DNA of 58,584 nucleotides from Stenotrophomonas beteli (GCF_001431665.1 NZ_LLXV01000037.1:1-58584); one strand, 5' to 3'. Counted from the stretch's first letter, positions 36,160-45,762 are shown. Program-made: numbers and translations. Notes: generated by a model not told the origin, from the sequence alone.

Positions 36160-37608
36160 ATGCGCCGCCGCTCCCTTGCCCTTGCCCTGTCCCTGCTGTT
36201 GCCGGCCAGCGCCTTCGCCCAGGCCCAGCCGCAGGCCGCACCGGCCCCGGTAGCGCCCGCCGCGCGCGGCGGCGCCACCGTGGTGCTGACCGCAGCGCCC
36301 TCGGACTGGCGCGCGTTGGATGGCCAGCGCGTGCGCATCGCTGCGCCGCTGACCCTGGCCGGCACCGATGGCCTGGAGCGGTTCGGCCAGCTCACCGTGG
36401 CGTTCGATGGCCGCCTCTGGCAGCCGACCGAAGTGGCGGCACCGGGCACCGCCGGCTACGCGCAGGTGATGGCCGACAACCAGCGCCGTCGCCTGCTGCT
36501 GGATGATGGCAGCGACGCGCGTGACCCGGGCAGCGTGGCCTACCTGCCGGGCAACGCGGTGCTGCGCACCGGCATGCAGCTGCGCACGGTGGAAGGCACG
36601 GTACGCGTGGATGCGCAGGGCCGCCCCCGCCTGAAGGTGGAGGGCGTGCTGAAGCTGCCGGAACTGAAGCGCCCGGCCGTGCCGACGGTGCCGGGCAGCC
36701 TGCAGATCGCCGCGTTCAACCTGGAGAACTTCTTCAATGGCGATGGCCAGGGTGGCGGCTTCCCGACACTGCGCGGCGCGCGCACGCTGGACGAGCACAA
36801 GGCGCAGGTGGCCAAGCTGGTCGCCACCATCAGCGCCCTCGATACCGACATCGCCGCGCTGATGGAACTGGAAAACGACGGCTACGGTCCGCAGTCGGCC
36901 ATTGCCGAACTTCTGGCCGCGCTCAATGCATTGCCGCGCACCGACCCGAACGACGAATGGGTGGCCGTTGATCCAGGCGAAGGCCCGGGTACCAATCCGA
37001 TCCGGGTCGGCATCATCTACAAGCGTGGGTCGTTCAAGCCGCTGGGCCAGCCGCTGACGCGGGTCGATGGCCCGTTTGCCGAACACAGCCGCGCGCCGCT
37101 GGCGCAGGCCTTCCAGGGCAAGGGCGCGCCGTTCATGGTGGTGGCCAACCACTTCAAGTCGAAGGGCTGCCGCGATGCCAGCGGTGCCGATGCCGACCAG
37201 AACGACGGCCAGGGCTGCTGGAACGCCACCCGCGTCGAATCGGCGCGCCAGCTCAGCCAGTGGGTCAATGCCGAAGCCGCGCGCCTGAAGGTGAAGGACA
37301 TCGTGCTGCTGGGCGACTTCAATGCCTACGCGATGGAAGATCCCATCCGCACCCTGCATGACCTGGGCTGGCAGGATGCGTTCAAGGTGGCCAAGGTCGA
37401 GCACCCCTACAGCTACGTCTACAACGGCTACAGCGGCCGCCTCGACCACGCCCTGCTGAGCCCGGGCATGGCCGGGCGCCTGCGTGGTGCCGCCGAATGG
37501 CACAGCAATGCCGACGAGCAGGACGCCAGCGGCTACCAGGGCCGCAACGTGCAGGGCCCGTGGCGCAGCTCCGACCACGACCCGCTGCTGCTGGGCTTCG
37601 ACAGATAA
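36160..37608 (+). CDS. exported endonuclease/exonuclease/phosphatase-family nuclease (ExeM/NucH-like)
   Basis: A 482-residue protein with a signal peptide (MRRRSLALALSLLLPASAFAQA), an N-terminal OB-like region (about 35-190) resembling the region that precedes the nuclease in ExeM/NucH enzymes, and a C-terminal metal-dependent nuclease domain: FNLENFF, LMELENDGYG, VANHFKSKGC, LLGDFNAY and SSDHDPLLL supply the catalytic Asn, Glu, His and Asp residues. Full ExeM proteins are much longer; this is a compact form lacking a lamin-tail or C-terminal anchor. It is likely secreted or periplasmic and degrades DNA. Confidence 0.87.
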   Translation: MRRRSLALALSLLLPASAFAQAQPQAAPAPVAPAARGGATVVLTAAPSDWRALDGQRVRIAAPLTLAGTDGLERFGQLTVAFDGRLWQPTEVAAPGTAGYAQVMADNQRRRLLLDDGSDARDPGSVAYLPGNAVLRTGMQLRTVEGTVRVDAQGRPRLKVEGVLKLPELKRPAVPTVPGSLQIAAFNLENFFNGDGQGGGFPTLRGARTLDEHKAQVAKLVATISALDTDIAALMELENDGYGPQSAIAELLAALNALPRTDPNDEWVAVDPGEGPGTNPIRVGIIYKRGSFKPLGQPLTRVDGPFAEHSRAPLAQAFQGKGAPFMVVANHFKSKGCRDASGADADQNDGQGCWNATRVESARQLSQWVNAEAARLKVKDIVLLGDFNAYAMEDPIRTLHDLGWQDAFKVAKVEHPYSYVYNGYSGRLDHALLSPGMAGRLRGAAEWHSNADEQDASGYQGRNVQGPWRSSDHDPLLLGFDR

Positions 37609-37707
37609 GGTTCGGCGGGGATCTGCTCTGGGAGGGACCTTGATCGGCACGGATGCTGCCGTTGCTTTTGATCTACCAGTCCGCCTTCAAGCGAGCCGAG
37701 CATCGCA

Positions 37708-37865
37708 GGTGAATCAGGGGCGAAGAGGCGCCGATGTCTGAGCGCAGCGAGTTCGGCGCTGTCCCCTGATTCACCGAGAAGCGCAGGGAACCGGTGCACA
37801 GCACCGGCTCGCGGCTGGCGGCGCGTTTCTTTTGGTTACTTTTCTTTTCGCGCGAAAAGAAAAGT
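37708..37865. repeat. cluster of nested palindromes
   Basis: GGTGAATCAGGGG (37708-37720) pairs with CCCCTGATTCACC (37763-37775), enclosing GCGCCGA/TCGGCGC. Then CCGGTGC-aca-GCACCGG (37791-37807), and a 28-bp perfect palindrome at 37838-37865 centred on TTTTCGCGCGAAAA. No gene is visible between 37609 and 37909. I recall similar text as a common dispersed element in this family, but cannot confirm it here. Confidence 0.75.
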
Positions 37866-37909
37866 GACATCCCACCGCGGGCGCGGAAATGGCCCGCCGC
37901 AACCAACGC

Positions 37910-38767
37910 TCACCCCCAGGCGATCAACCCGATCGCCAGCACCGCCAGCGCCAGGCCGGCGCGGTTCCACTTCGTGGTGGCCTCGCCGAAGGCGAATACG
38001 CCCACCAGCGCGCCCAGCACCACCACGCCGATGTTCATGCCGGCGAACACGGTGGCCGGGCTGTCCGGCATCGCCTGGTGCGCGTGCACATAGAAGAGGA
38101 TGTTGCCGCCATTGAGCAGGCCCAGCAGCGCACCGGCGCCGAGGTTGCGCCAGCCCAGCCGGCTGCGACCGCTGAAGTGCCGCCACAGCTGCAATGCCAG
38201 CATCAGCACGAAGGCCACGCTGAAGCTGGCCAGCACCGCCGCCATCGACGGCGTGCCCGACAGGGCCACCTGCTTGAGCAGTACGTCCACCACCGCGAAG
38301 CCGGCCCATACGCCCAGCAGCCAGCCCCAGCCACCGGGCGAGGATGCCAGTGCCGGGCCGCGCGGGCGCAGGCTGATCGCCACCATGGCAACCAGGCCCA
38401 GCGCCAGCCCGGCCAGCTTCCATGGCGTGGTGGTCTGTCCGAAGAACAGGAAGGCGGCAGCCAATGACAGCAGCAGTGACAGCCGCTGCGCGACATCGCT
38501 GCGGACGATGCCGGCCACCGCCACCGCGCGGCCCAGCACCAGGAAAATCGAGGGCAGCACCACTGCCAGCGCCAGCAATGACAGCCACGGCGCGTGCGGC
38601 GCGCGCAGCGCATCCAGCGGCGGCTGCAGCACCACGGCGGTGAGCGTTGCCGCCACCAGATAGTTCCAGGTGACCATCTGCGCAACATCCAGCTGGCGGC
38701 GTGCGGCCACCTTCAACACCACTGAAACCAGCACGCTGCAGATCACGGCCAAAGACAGGTAGAGCAT
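37910..38767 (-). CDS. EamA/DMT-family transporter
   Basis: A 285-residue, very hydrophobic protein with about ten membrane helices and two internal halves, the layout of the EamA (drug/metabolite transporter) superfamily. Glycine/alanine-rich helix ends such as VVLGALVGVFAFGEATTKWN in the last quarter are typical (the Glu in FGE is conserved in EamA). The substrate is unknown. It is divergent from the alpha/beta hydrolase gene with only 43 bp between starts. Confidence 0.86.
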   Translation of the reverse strand: MLYLSLAVICSVLVSVVLKVAARRQLDVAQMVTWNYLVAATLTAVVLQPPLDALRAPHAPWLSLLALAVVLPSIFLVLGRAVAVAGIVRSDVAQRLSLLLSLAAAFLFFGQTTTPWKLAGLALGLVAMVAISLRPRGPALASSPGGWGWLLGVWAGFAVVDVLLKQVALSGTPSMAAVLASFSVAFVLMLALQLWRHFSGRSRLGWRNLGAGALLGLLNGGNILFYVHAHQAMPDSPATVFAGMNIGVVVLGALVGVFAFGEATTKWNRAGLALAVLAIGLIAWG

Positions 38768-38810
38768 GGGACGGGCACAGGGCAGGGGCGGGGGACGGTA
38801 TCATGGTGCC

Positions 38811-39482
38811 ATGCACAAGCACTCGTTCCCCGTCGCCCCCGGCGAAACCGCCTGCCTCGAACTGGACGGCCCGGCCGGCCCGCTGGAAGTGGTCGTCGAC
38901 CTGCCCAAGGCCGATGTGCCGGTGCAGCCGATCGTGGCCATCATCTGCCACCCGCTGTCCACCGAAGGCGGCACCCTGCACAACAAGGTGGTCACCATGA
39001 CCGCCACCACCCTGCGCGAGCTTGGCATCGCCACGGTGCGCTTCAACTTCCGCAGCGTCGGTGGTTCGGCCGGTACCTTCGATGGCGGCGTGGGCGAGCA
39101 GGACGACCTGAAGGCTGTCGCCGCCTGGGTGCGCAGCCAGCGCCCGGACGATCGCCTGTGGCTGGCCGGCTTCAGCTTCGGGTCGTTCGTCTCGCTGAAG
39201 GCGGCAGGCGAACTGCAGCCGGAGGCGCTGATCTCGATCGCACCGCCGGCCGGCCGCTGGGATTTCGACGGCGTGCAACCGCCGGCGCGCTGGCTGGTGA
39301 TCCAGGGCGAGCAGGACGAGATCGTCGACCCGCAGGCGGTCTACCAGTGGCTGGACACGCTCGATTTCCCGCATGAGCTGGTGCGCATGCCCGACACCAG
39401 CCACTTCTTCCACCGCAAGCTGATCGACCTGCGCGGCGCGCTCACCCACGGCGTCAAGCACTGGCTGGGCGCGGCGGCATGA
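38811..39482 (+). CDS. alpha/beta hydrolase (short, YfhR/DUF-type)
   Basis: A 223-residue alpha/beta hydrolase with ICHPLSTEGGTLHNKVV (oxyanion strand), the nucleophile elbow GFSFGSF (Ser), and the acid and base residues GEQDEIVDP and DTSHFFH. It belongs to the small hydrolases of the COG2945 type; the substrate is not known. Its stop overlaps the zapE start by four bases, so the two are translationally coupled. The ATG at 38811 is chosen over the upstream frame because the HSFPVAPGE region starts there. Confidence 0.86.
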   Translation: MHKHSFPVAPGETACLELDGPAGPLEVVVDLPKADVPVQPIVAIICHPLSTEGGTLHNKVVTMTATTLRELGIATVRFNFRSVGGSAGTFDGGVGEQDDLKAVAAWVRSQRPDDRLWLAGFSFGSFVSLKAAGELQPEALISIAPPAGRWDFDGVQPPARWLVIQGEQDEIVDPQAVYQWLDTLDFPHELVRMPDTSHFFHRKLIDLRGALTHGVKHWLGAAA

Positions 39483-40579
39483 GTGCCGCCGAGCTGACGC
39501 CTTCGCAGCGCTATGCCGAAGGAGTCGCCCGTGGCGACTGGCAGGACGACCCGGCCCAGCATGCGGCACTGGCCGAGCTGGACCGCATCCATCGGGGCCT
39601 GGTCGACAGCGCCGAGGATGGCTGGCTGGACCGCCTGTCCTCGTTCTGGAAGAAGCCCGAGCCGGTCAAGGGCCTGTACTTCTGGGGCGGCGTCGGCCGC
39701 GGCAAGACCTTCCTGGTGGACCTGTTCTACGACGGGCTGCCGATCAAGCAGAAGTACCGCACCCACTTCCACCGCTTCATGCGCAGCGTCCATGAGCGCC
39801 TGCGCGAGCACCAGGGACAGAGCGACCCGCTGGCCAAGATCGCCCAGGAATGGCGCAGCAACCTGCGCGTGCTGGTGCTGGACGAGTTCTTCGTCACCGA
39901 CATCGGCGACGCCATGCTGCTGGCACGTTTGCTGGAGCGCCTGTTCGCCGAGGGCGTGACCCTGGTCACCACCTCCAACACGGCGGTGGAGAACCTGTAC
40001 CTCAACGGGCTGCAGCGCGAGAGCTTCCTGCCGGCCATCGGCCTGCTGCAGCGTTTCTGCGTGGAGCTGTATGCCGAAGGCACCGAGGACTACCGCATGC
40101 GCGCGCTGACCCGCTCGCCGGTGTACCGCGCGCCGCTTGCCGCTGACAGTGATGCCTGGCTGGCCACGCGCTGGACCGAACTCAGCGGCGGCCAGCCGGC
40201 CAAGCCCGGCAACATCGAGATCGAGGGCCGCAAGATTCCGGTACGCGGCCGTGGCAAGAGCATTGCCTGGTTCGATTTCGCCGCGCTGTGCGAGGGCCCG
40301 CGCGGGCCGTCGGATTACATCGAGATCGCGCACGAGTTCAACACGGTGCTGCTGGGCGGTATTCCCGCCTTCGACCGCCTGAACGAAGATGCCGCGCGCC
40401 GCTTCGTCAACCTGATCGACGAACTGTACGACCGCCACGTCAATCTGGTGTGCACCGCCAGCACCTCGCCGATCGAGCTGTACACCGGCCAGCGCCTGCA
40501 GGGCGCGTTCGAACGCACCGCCTCGCGCCTGATCGAGATGCAGAGCGCCGAGTACCTGGGCACCCCGCACCGGGCGTGA
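39479..40579 (+). CDS. zapE: ZapE, AFG1-family cell division ATPase
   Basis: A 366-residue AFG1/ZapE ATPase. Walker A is GGVGRGKTFLVDLFYD (about residues 65-72), Walker B VLVLDEFFVTD, and HFHRFM between them is a family marker. ZapE binds and destabilises FtsZ polymers at the division ring. The ATG overlaps the preceding hydrolase stop. Confidence 0.93.
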   Translation: MSAAELTPSQRYAEGVARGDWQDDPAQHAALAELDRIHRGLVDSAEDGWLDRLSSFWKKPEPVKGLYFWGGVGRGKTFLVDLFYDGLPIKQKYRTHFHRFMRSVHERLREHQGQSDPLAKIAQEWRSNLRVLVLDEFFVTDIGDAMLLARLLERLFAEGVTLVTTSNTAVENLYLNGLQRESFLPAIGLLQRFCVELYAEGTEDYRMRALTRSPVYRAPLAADSDAWLATRWTELSGGQPAKPGNIEIEGRKIPVRGRGKSIAWFDFAALCEGPRGPSDYIEIAHEFNTVLLGGIPAFDRLNEDAARRFVNLIDELYDRHVNLVCTASTSPIELYTGQRLQGAFERTASRLIEMQSAEYLGTPHRA

Positions 40580-40592
40580 GGGCGATTTACTA

Positions 40593-40664
40593 TAGAGCCG
40601 AGCCCACGCTCGGCTGCTTCTGAATGATGTGCCGAAAAGGAGCCGAGCATGGGCTCGGCTCTAC
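40593..40664. repeat. GTAG-type REP pair (first unit TAGAGCC without its G)
   Basis: TAGAGCCGAGC...GCTCGGC and the mirror GCCGAGC...GCTCGGCTCTAC, between the convergent zapE and DUF2884 genes. The left end reads ATAGAG in place of GTAGAG. Confidence 0.8.
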
Positions 40665-40679
40665 TACAGCACGGCGCAG

Positions 40680-41516
40680 TTATCGGGTCGGCGCCACGGC
40701 ATTCCCGCGCGGTTGCTCATCCGGCCCGGCCGACACCTGCAGGCGGGTGTCGGTGGCGTGTTCGACCTGGATCCCGTCGCTGCGCTCCAGCAGCCGCAGC
40801 GGTTGGCCCTGGTAGCGCACCTCCAGCGCGTCGTGGGTGTCAGCCAGCGACTGCACCAACGGGCACAACGCCTGCGCGCGGGCTTCGATGCGCTCGGCGC
40901 GGCCTTCCAGCTGCTGCTCCATCTGTGCGTCCAGGCGGTCGGCGCGCGCTTCCATGGCGTCGCTGCGGCCGGTGAAGATCTGCCAGAGCATGCTGCGGGC
41001 GATGGAAGCGGACAGTGATTCGGCCATGTCCTGCACCTTGGCCTCGAAGCCCGGCCCGAACACCGCCTGTTCCCAGTAGCCCTTGCCCAGCGTGCCACCG
41101 ATCCAGTCGTCGGCCTGCCGGCGCAGGCGCCGCACCTTGCGGCTGTTGGCGGTACCGGTCAGGCTTTCATAGACCCCGTCAAGCACGTCGAAACTCAGCC
41201 CGCTCACTTCGTGGGCCAGCGCCGTGGCCGCCGGCATCAACTGGCGGGCACCGGCCTCCAGCTGCCGCAGGCGCGCCGCGTCGGCGGCGCTGACCGGCAC
41301 GATCGTATCGTCCAGGCTCAGCACTCCATCGTGGAACACCACCTCGTGCGGTGCCTGCGGTCCGTGCCTCAGCCAGATGCCACCGCTGTCCACCAGCACG
41401 TCGTAATCGGTGCGGATGCCGCACTGGTCCGCGCGCAGCTTCGGCGCGTCGGCAGCCTGCGCCGGGGCCAGCAGCAAGGCCGACAGCAGAGCGAGGGTGG
41501 GCAGGCGCAGGTCCAT
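40680..41516 (-). CDS. DUF2884 (YggN-like) periplasmic protein
   Basis: A 278-residue exported protein: signal peptide MDLRLPTLALLSALLLAPAQ ending AQAAD, then an alpha-helical, charged C-terminal half (ARADRLDAQMEQQLEGRAERIEARAQALCPLVQ). Two cysteines (in DQCGIRTD and ALCPLV) may be bonded. This matches the DUF2884/YggN layout; function unknown. The ATG (41516) is chosen from the signal peptide. Confidence 0.82.
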   Translation of the reverse strand: MDLRLPTLALLSALLLAPAQAADAPKLRADQCGIRTDYDVLVDSGGIWLRHGPQAPHEVVFHDGVLSLDDTIVPVSAADAARLRQLEAGARQLMPAATALAHEVSGLSFDVLDGVYESLTGTANSRKVRRLRRQADDWIGGTLGKGYWEQAVFGPGFEAKVQDMAESLSASIARSMLWQIFTGRSDAMEARADRLDAQMEQQLEGRAERIEARAQALCPLVQSLADTHDALEVRYQGQPLRLLERSDGIQVEHATDTRLQVSAGPDEQPRGNAVAPTR

Positions 41517-41810
41517 GGCGACGGTCCGTGTGGCGAGCCTGCAGCATCTGCCTGCCGGGCCGCGCCGGCATCGGCCGGAAGTCACCCGTCCACCGGATTC
41601 CCACCGGCTGCCCACCATCTATCCACAGGGTTGTCCCTGGCCAGTTTCATCACTGTCATGTGAAGCTGTCATTGTTCCGTTTTCGCGGTGCGTTGTACCA
41701 CCGCAATGGCGCCCTCCGGGCTTGACTGCGCAGCCCGTTCCGGCAGGTCTGAAGCGTCTGATCCGGGCGCCGATGGCACGATCCTTGCGGCGCAAGGGAT
41801 TGCCGAATTT

Positions 41811-41857
41811 CACTACATTTGGCGTTGACGGCCCCCATCACCCCCACTATCTTGTGG
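41811..41857. promoter_or_regulatory. candidate NrdR boxes upstream of nrdA
   Basis: CCACTATCTTGTGG (41844-41857) is a near-palindrome like known NrdR boxes (ACACWATATWTWGTGT type), and a weaker half-match CACTACATTTGG lies 34 bp upstream. NrdR represses ribonucleotide reductase genes from paired boxes. A DnaA-box-like CTATCCACA is also present at about 41618. The 536-bp gap between the DUF2884 gene and nrdA holds no gene that I can support. Confidence 0.45.
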
Positions 41858-42052
41858 CTGTCGGTCGCAACAACCCCAGGTATGGGGGTCCGCCGCGGGG
41901 TCTGTCGGATACCCGCACGCAACCGTCAACGGCAGTGGCAGGCGCAGGGTCTCATCCCCTGCGACGCCGTGCTGCCATCCTGGGCTGTCATGTCCCGGGC
42001 CGCGTCACCCGATGCATCGAGCACCCCCAATCACGCCAAGAGGACACACGCC

Positions 42053-44455
42053 GTGAGCACCGAATCCAGCGCCACCATCGAGAAGGAAAGCGAGTTCCTG
42101 TTGACGTCGCCGCCGACGGCCAACGCGATGAGTGTGACCAAGCGCAACGGGACCACCGAACTGGTGGACCTGAACAAGATCGTGCGCGCGGTGCAGCGTT
42201 CCTCTGAAGGCCTGCACGCCGTCGATCCGATGCGCGTGGCCACCCGCACCATTTCCGGGCTGTACAACGGCGCCACCACCCGCGAGCTGGACGAACTGTC
42301 CATCCGTACCGCCGCGCTGCTGATCGGTGAAGAGCCCGAGTACGGCCGCCTTGCCGCGCGCCTGCTGGCCAACTACATCGCCAAGGAAGTCTCGGGCCAG
42401 GAAATCTACGCCTTCTCGCAGTCGGTCAGCCGTGGCCACGAAGTGGGCCTGATCAACGACCGCCTGCTGAACTTCGTGCAGACCAACGCACGCAAGCTCA
42501 ACGATGCCATCGACATCTCGCTGGACCTGAACTTCGATTACTTCGGCCTGCGTACCCTGTACGACCGCTACCTGCTGCGCCACCCGCACACCCGCAAGGT
42601 GATCGAGACCCCGCAGCAGTTCTTCCTGCGCATCGCCAGTGCGCTGAGCGAGGACGTGTCCGAAACCCTGGCGCTGTACAAGCGCATGGGCAACCTGGAC
42701 TACCTGCCGTCCAGCCCGACCCTGTTCAACTCCGGCACCACCCACGAACAGCTGTCCTCGTGCTTCCTGCTGGATTCGCCGCAGGATTCGCTGGAGTCGA
42801 TCTACGCCAAGTACGGCGATATCGCCCAGCTGTCCAAGTTCTCCGGCGGCATCGGCGTCAGCTACACCCGCGTGCGTTCGCGTGGTTCGCTCATCAAGTC
42901 CACCAACGGCCATTCCAACGGCATCGTGCCGTGGCTGAAGACCATGGATTCGTCCGTGGCCGCAGTGAACCAGGGCGGCAAGCGCAAGGGCGCGGCCTGC
43001 GTGTACCTGGAAACCTGGCACGCCGACATCGAGGACTTCCTGGAGCTGCGTGACAACACCGGTGACGAAGCCCGCCGTACCCACAACCTGAACCTGGCCA
43101 ACTGGGTGCCGGACCTGTTCATGAAGCGCGTCGAAGCCGACCAGGAATGGTCGCTGTTCGATCCGCGCGTGGTGCCCGAATTCACCGACCTGTTCGGCGA
43201 AGCCTTCGAAGCGGCCTATGTGCAGGCCGAAGCGCAGGGCAAGGCCAGCCGCACCATCTCCGCGCGCAAGCTGTATGCCCGCATGATGCGTACGCTGGCC
43301 GAGACCGGCAACGGCTGGATGACCTTCAAGGACAAGTGCAACCGCGCCAGCAACCAGACCCTGCGCGCCGGCAACGTGATCCACCTGTCCAACCTGTGCA
43401 CGGAAATCCTGGAAGTCACCTCCAACGATGAAACCGCGGTGTGCAACCTGGGTTCGATCAACCTGGGCAACCACTTCGACGAGCACAACGACTTCGATTT
43501 CGAGAAGCTGGCCGAGACCGTGCGCCTGGCCGTGCGCCAGCTCGACCGCGTCATCGACCTGAACTTCTACCCGATCGAAACCGCCCGTCGCGCCAACCTG
43601 CGCTGGCGGCCGGTCGGCCTGGGCTGCATGGGCCTGCAGGACGTGTTCTTCCGCAAGCGCCTGCCGTTCGACAGCGCCGAAGCCCGCGCGTTGTCGAAGA
43701 AGATTGCCGAAGCGATCTACTTCCACGCGCTGGAAACGTCCTGCGAGCTGGCCCAGGAACGTGGCAAGCACCCGTCGTTCAATGACACCCGTGCCGCCGG
43801 TGGCGAACTGCAGTTCGATGCCTGGAACGTGGTGCCGGAAGATACCGCGCGCTGGGATGCCCTGCGTGCGCGCATCAAGGAACATGGCCTGCGCAACTCG
43901 CTGATGATCGCGATCGCGCCGACCGCGACCATCGCCTCGATCGCTGGCTGCTACGAGTGCGTCGAGCCGCAGGTGTCCAACCTGTTCAAGCGCGAGACCC
44001 TGTCCGGCGACTTCCTGCAGGTCAACCGCTACCTGGTCAACGAGCTGAAGAAGCTGGGCCTGTGGACCGCCGACATGCGCGATGCCATCAAGCTGGCCGA
44101 AGGTTCCATCGCTGGCGTTGCGCAGATTCCGGAAACCCTGCGCGAGGTCTACCGCACCGCGTGGGAACTGCCGATGCGTTCGCTGATCGACATGGCCGCC
44201 GAGCGTGGTGCATTCATCGACCAGTCGGCCTCGCTCAACCTGTTCATGGAAAGCCCGAACATCGGCGCGATGTCGTCCATGTACATGTACGCCTGGAAGC
44301 AGGGCATCAAGACCACCTACTACCTGCGTTCGCGTCCGGCCACCAAGATCGCCAAGACCACGGTGAGCAGCGCGGCCCCGGCCAAGGTGTTCAGCCCGGA
44401 CGAAGCCATCGCCTGCTCGCTGGAAAACCCGGAAGCCTGCGAGGCGTGCCAGTAA
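42053..44455 (+). CDS. nrdA: class Ia ribonucleoside-diphosphate reductase, alpha subunit
   Basis: Makes deoxyribonucleotides for DNA synthesis. The 800-residue protein has an N-terminal ATP-cone (about residues 25-115), the catalytic core with SSCFLLDS, NLCTEI (the Asn-Leu-Cys-Thr-Glu radical site), and the CEACQ redox tail at the C-terminus. The GTG at 42053 is used: AGAGGA is eight bases upstream and the ATP-cone starts soon after. nrdB follows after 130 bp that hold REP units. Confidence 0.95.
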   Translation: MSTESSATIEKESEFLLTSPPTANAMSVTKRNGTTELVDLNKIVRAVQRSSEGLHAVDPMRVATRTISGLYNGATTRELDELSIRTAALLIGEEPEYGRLAARLLANYIAKEVSGQEIYAFSQSVSRGHEVGLINDRLLNFVQTNARKLNDAIDISLDLNFDYFGLRTLYDRYLLRHPHTRKVIETPQQFFLRIASALSEDVSETLALYKRMGNLDYLPSSPTLFNSGTTHEQLSSCFLLDSPQDSLESIYAKYGDIAQLSKFSGGIGVSYTRVRSRGSLIKSTNGHSNGIVPWLKTMDSSVAAVNQGGKRKGAACVYLETWHADIEDFLELRDNTGDEARRTHNLNLANWVPDLFMKRVEADQEWSLFDPRVVPEFTDLFGEAFEAAYVQAEAQGKASRTISARKLYARMMRTLAETGNGWMTFKDKCNRASNQTLRAGNVIHLSNLCTEILEVTSNDETAVCNLGSINLGNHFDEHNDFDFEKLAETVRLAVRQLDRVIDLNFYPIETARRANLRWRPVGLGCMGLQDVFFRKRLPFDSAEARALSKKIAEAIYFHALETSCELAQERGKHPSFNDTRAAGGELQFDAWNVVPEDTARWDALRARIKEHGLRNSLMIAIAPTATIASIAGCYECVEPQVSNLFKRETLSGDFLQVNRYLVNELKKLGLWTADMRDAIKLAEGSIAGVAQIPETLREVYRTAWELPMRSLIDMAAERGAFIDQSASLNLFMESPNIGAMSSMYMYAWKQGIKTTYYLRSRPATKIAKTTVSSAAPAKVFSPDEAIACSLENPEACEACQ

Positions 44456-44491
44456 GACGCGCCGTGCCGGCCCCGCCGGCACCTCGCACCT

Positions 44492-44556
44492 GTAGAGCCG
44501 AGCCATGCTCGGCTGCAGCACGGAAACACCAAGGTAGCGCCGGGCCATGCCCGGCG
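44492..44556. repeat. two GTAG palindromes between nrdA and nrdB
   Basis: GTAGAGCCGAGCCATGCTCGGC (44492-44513) and GTAGCGCCGGGCCATGCCCGGCG (44534-44556), both in the same orientation. They could differentially stabilise nrdA and nrdB mRNA. Confidence 0.75.
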
Positions 44557-44585
44557 TTTTGACCCGAGAATTCAAGGAAACACCC

Positions 44586-45605
44586 ATGGCCGACAAGCCC
44601 AAGCAGATGCTGCTCGATCCCGGTTTTGAACTGACCCTGCGCCCGATGCGCTACCCGCAGTTCTATGACATGTACCGGAATGCGATCAAGAACACCTGGA
44701 CGGTGGAAGAGATCAACTTCCAGATCGACATCACCGACCTGCACAGCAAGATGTCGCCGGGTGAGCGCCACCTGATCCACCGCCTGGTCGCGTTCTTCGC
44801 CACCGGCGATTCGATCGTGTCCAACAACCTGGTGCTGAACCTGTACCAGCATCTCAATGCGCCGGAAGCGCGCATGTACCTGTCGCGCCAGCTGTATGAA
44901 GAAGCACTGCACGTGCAGTTCTACCTGACCCTGCTCGACAACTACCTGCCGGACCCGGAAGAGCGCGCCAAGGCGTTCTCGGCGGTGGAGAACATCGACT
45001 CGATCAAGAAAAAGGCCGATTTCTGCTTCAAGTGGATCGACTCGATCCAGGACCTGACCCGCATCGAGACCCGCGAACAGCGCCGCCAGTTCCTGCTCAA
45101 CCAGATCTGCTTCGCTGCCTGCATCGAAGGCCTGTTCTTCTTCGCTGCGTTCGCCTACGTGTACTACTTCCGTTCGCGTGGCCTGCTGCCGGGCCTGGCC
45201 TCGGGCACCAACTGGGTGTTCCGCGACGAGAGCGCGCACATGGAGTTCGCGTTCGAGTCGGTGCGCGTGGTGCGTGAGGAAGAGCCGGACCTGTTCGACG
45301 ACGAGATGAAGCAGCAGGTCTACGACATGCTGGCCGAAGCCATCGAGTGCGAAGTGCAGTTCGCCGAGGACGTGCTGTCCGGCGGCGTGGCTGGTATCTC
45401 CACCCGCGACATGCGCCAGTACCTGCAGCACTGTGCCGACCAGCACTTCGCCAAGCTGGGCATGGAAAAGAAGTACAACGTGCGCAACCCGCTGCCGTTC
45501 ATGGAACTGCAGGACGTGCAGGAACTGACCAACTTCTTCGAACGCCGCGTCTCGGCCTACCAGGTCGGCGTGCAGGGCGAAGTCGCCTTCGACATGAACT
45601 TCTGA
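44586..45605 (+). CDS. nrdB: class Ia ribonucleoside-diphosphate reductase, beta subunit
   Basis: The 339-residue radical-generating partner of NrdA. The di-iron/tyrosyl motif ExxHxxxY is intact in LYEEALHVQFY, and the second iron glutamate/histidine helix is DESAHMEFAFESV. The C-terminal tail that docks into NrdA is present (VAFDMNF). A strong terminator follows. Confidence 0.95.
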   Translation: MADKPKQMLLDPGFELTLRPMRYPQFYDMYRNAIKNTWTVEEINFQIDITDLHSKMSPGERHLIHRLVAFFATGDSIVSNNLVLNLYQHLNAPEARMYLSRQLYEEALHVQFYLTLLDNYLPDPEERAKAFSAVENIDSIKKKADFCFKWIDSIQDLTRIETREQRRQFLLNQICFAACIEGLFFFAAFAYVYYFRSRGLLPGLASGTNWVFRDESAHMEFAFESVRVVREEEPDLFDDEMKQQVYDMLAEAIECEVQFAEDVLSGGVAGISTRDMRQYLQHCADQHFAKLGMEKKYNVRNPLPFMELQDVQELTNFFERRVSAYQVGVQGEVAFDMNF

Positions 45606-45634
45606 TCGAAGCGGTCAGGCCTGTCGCAACGAGA

Positions 45635-45659
45635 AACCCCGGCCAGCGCCGGGGTTTTT
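45635..45659 (+). terminator. Rho-independent terminator of nrdB
   Basis: AACCCCGGC-cagc-GCCGGGGTT followed by TTT: a 9-bp stem 30 bases after the stop. Confidence 0.92.
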
Positions 45660-45666
45660 CGTTTCT

Positions 45667-45762
45667 GTAGAGTCGAGCCATACTCGACTGCGGTGCTTTT
45701 GTAGAGTCGAGCCATGCTCGACTGATCTTCGCAAACAGCAGTCGAGCACGGCTCGACTCTAC
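45667..45762. repeat. three-unit GTAG palindrome array
   Basis: Two forward units (GTAGAGTCGAGCCATACTCGAC, GTAGAGTCGAGCCATGCTCGAC) and one mirror unit ending GCTCGACTCTAC. Confidence 0.82.

Noticed and set aside
41655..41680. Direct repeat CTGTCAT...CTGTCAT resembling a Pho box.
   Set aside because: The copies are 13 bases apart, start to start, not the 11 of a Pho box, and the neighbouring genes give no phosphate context.
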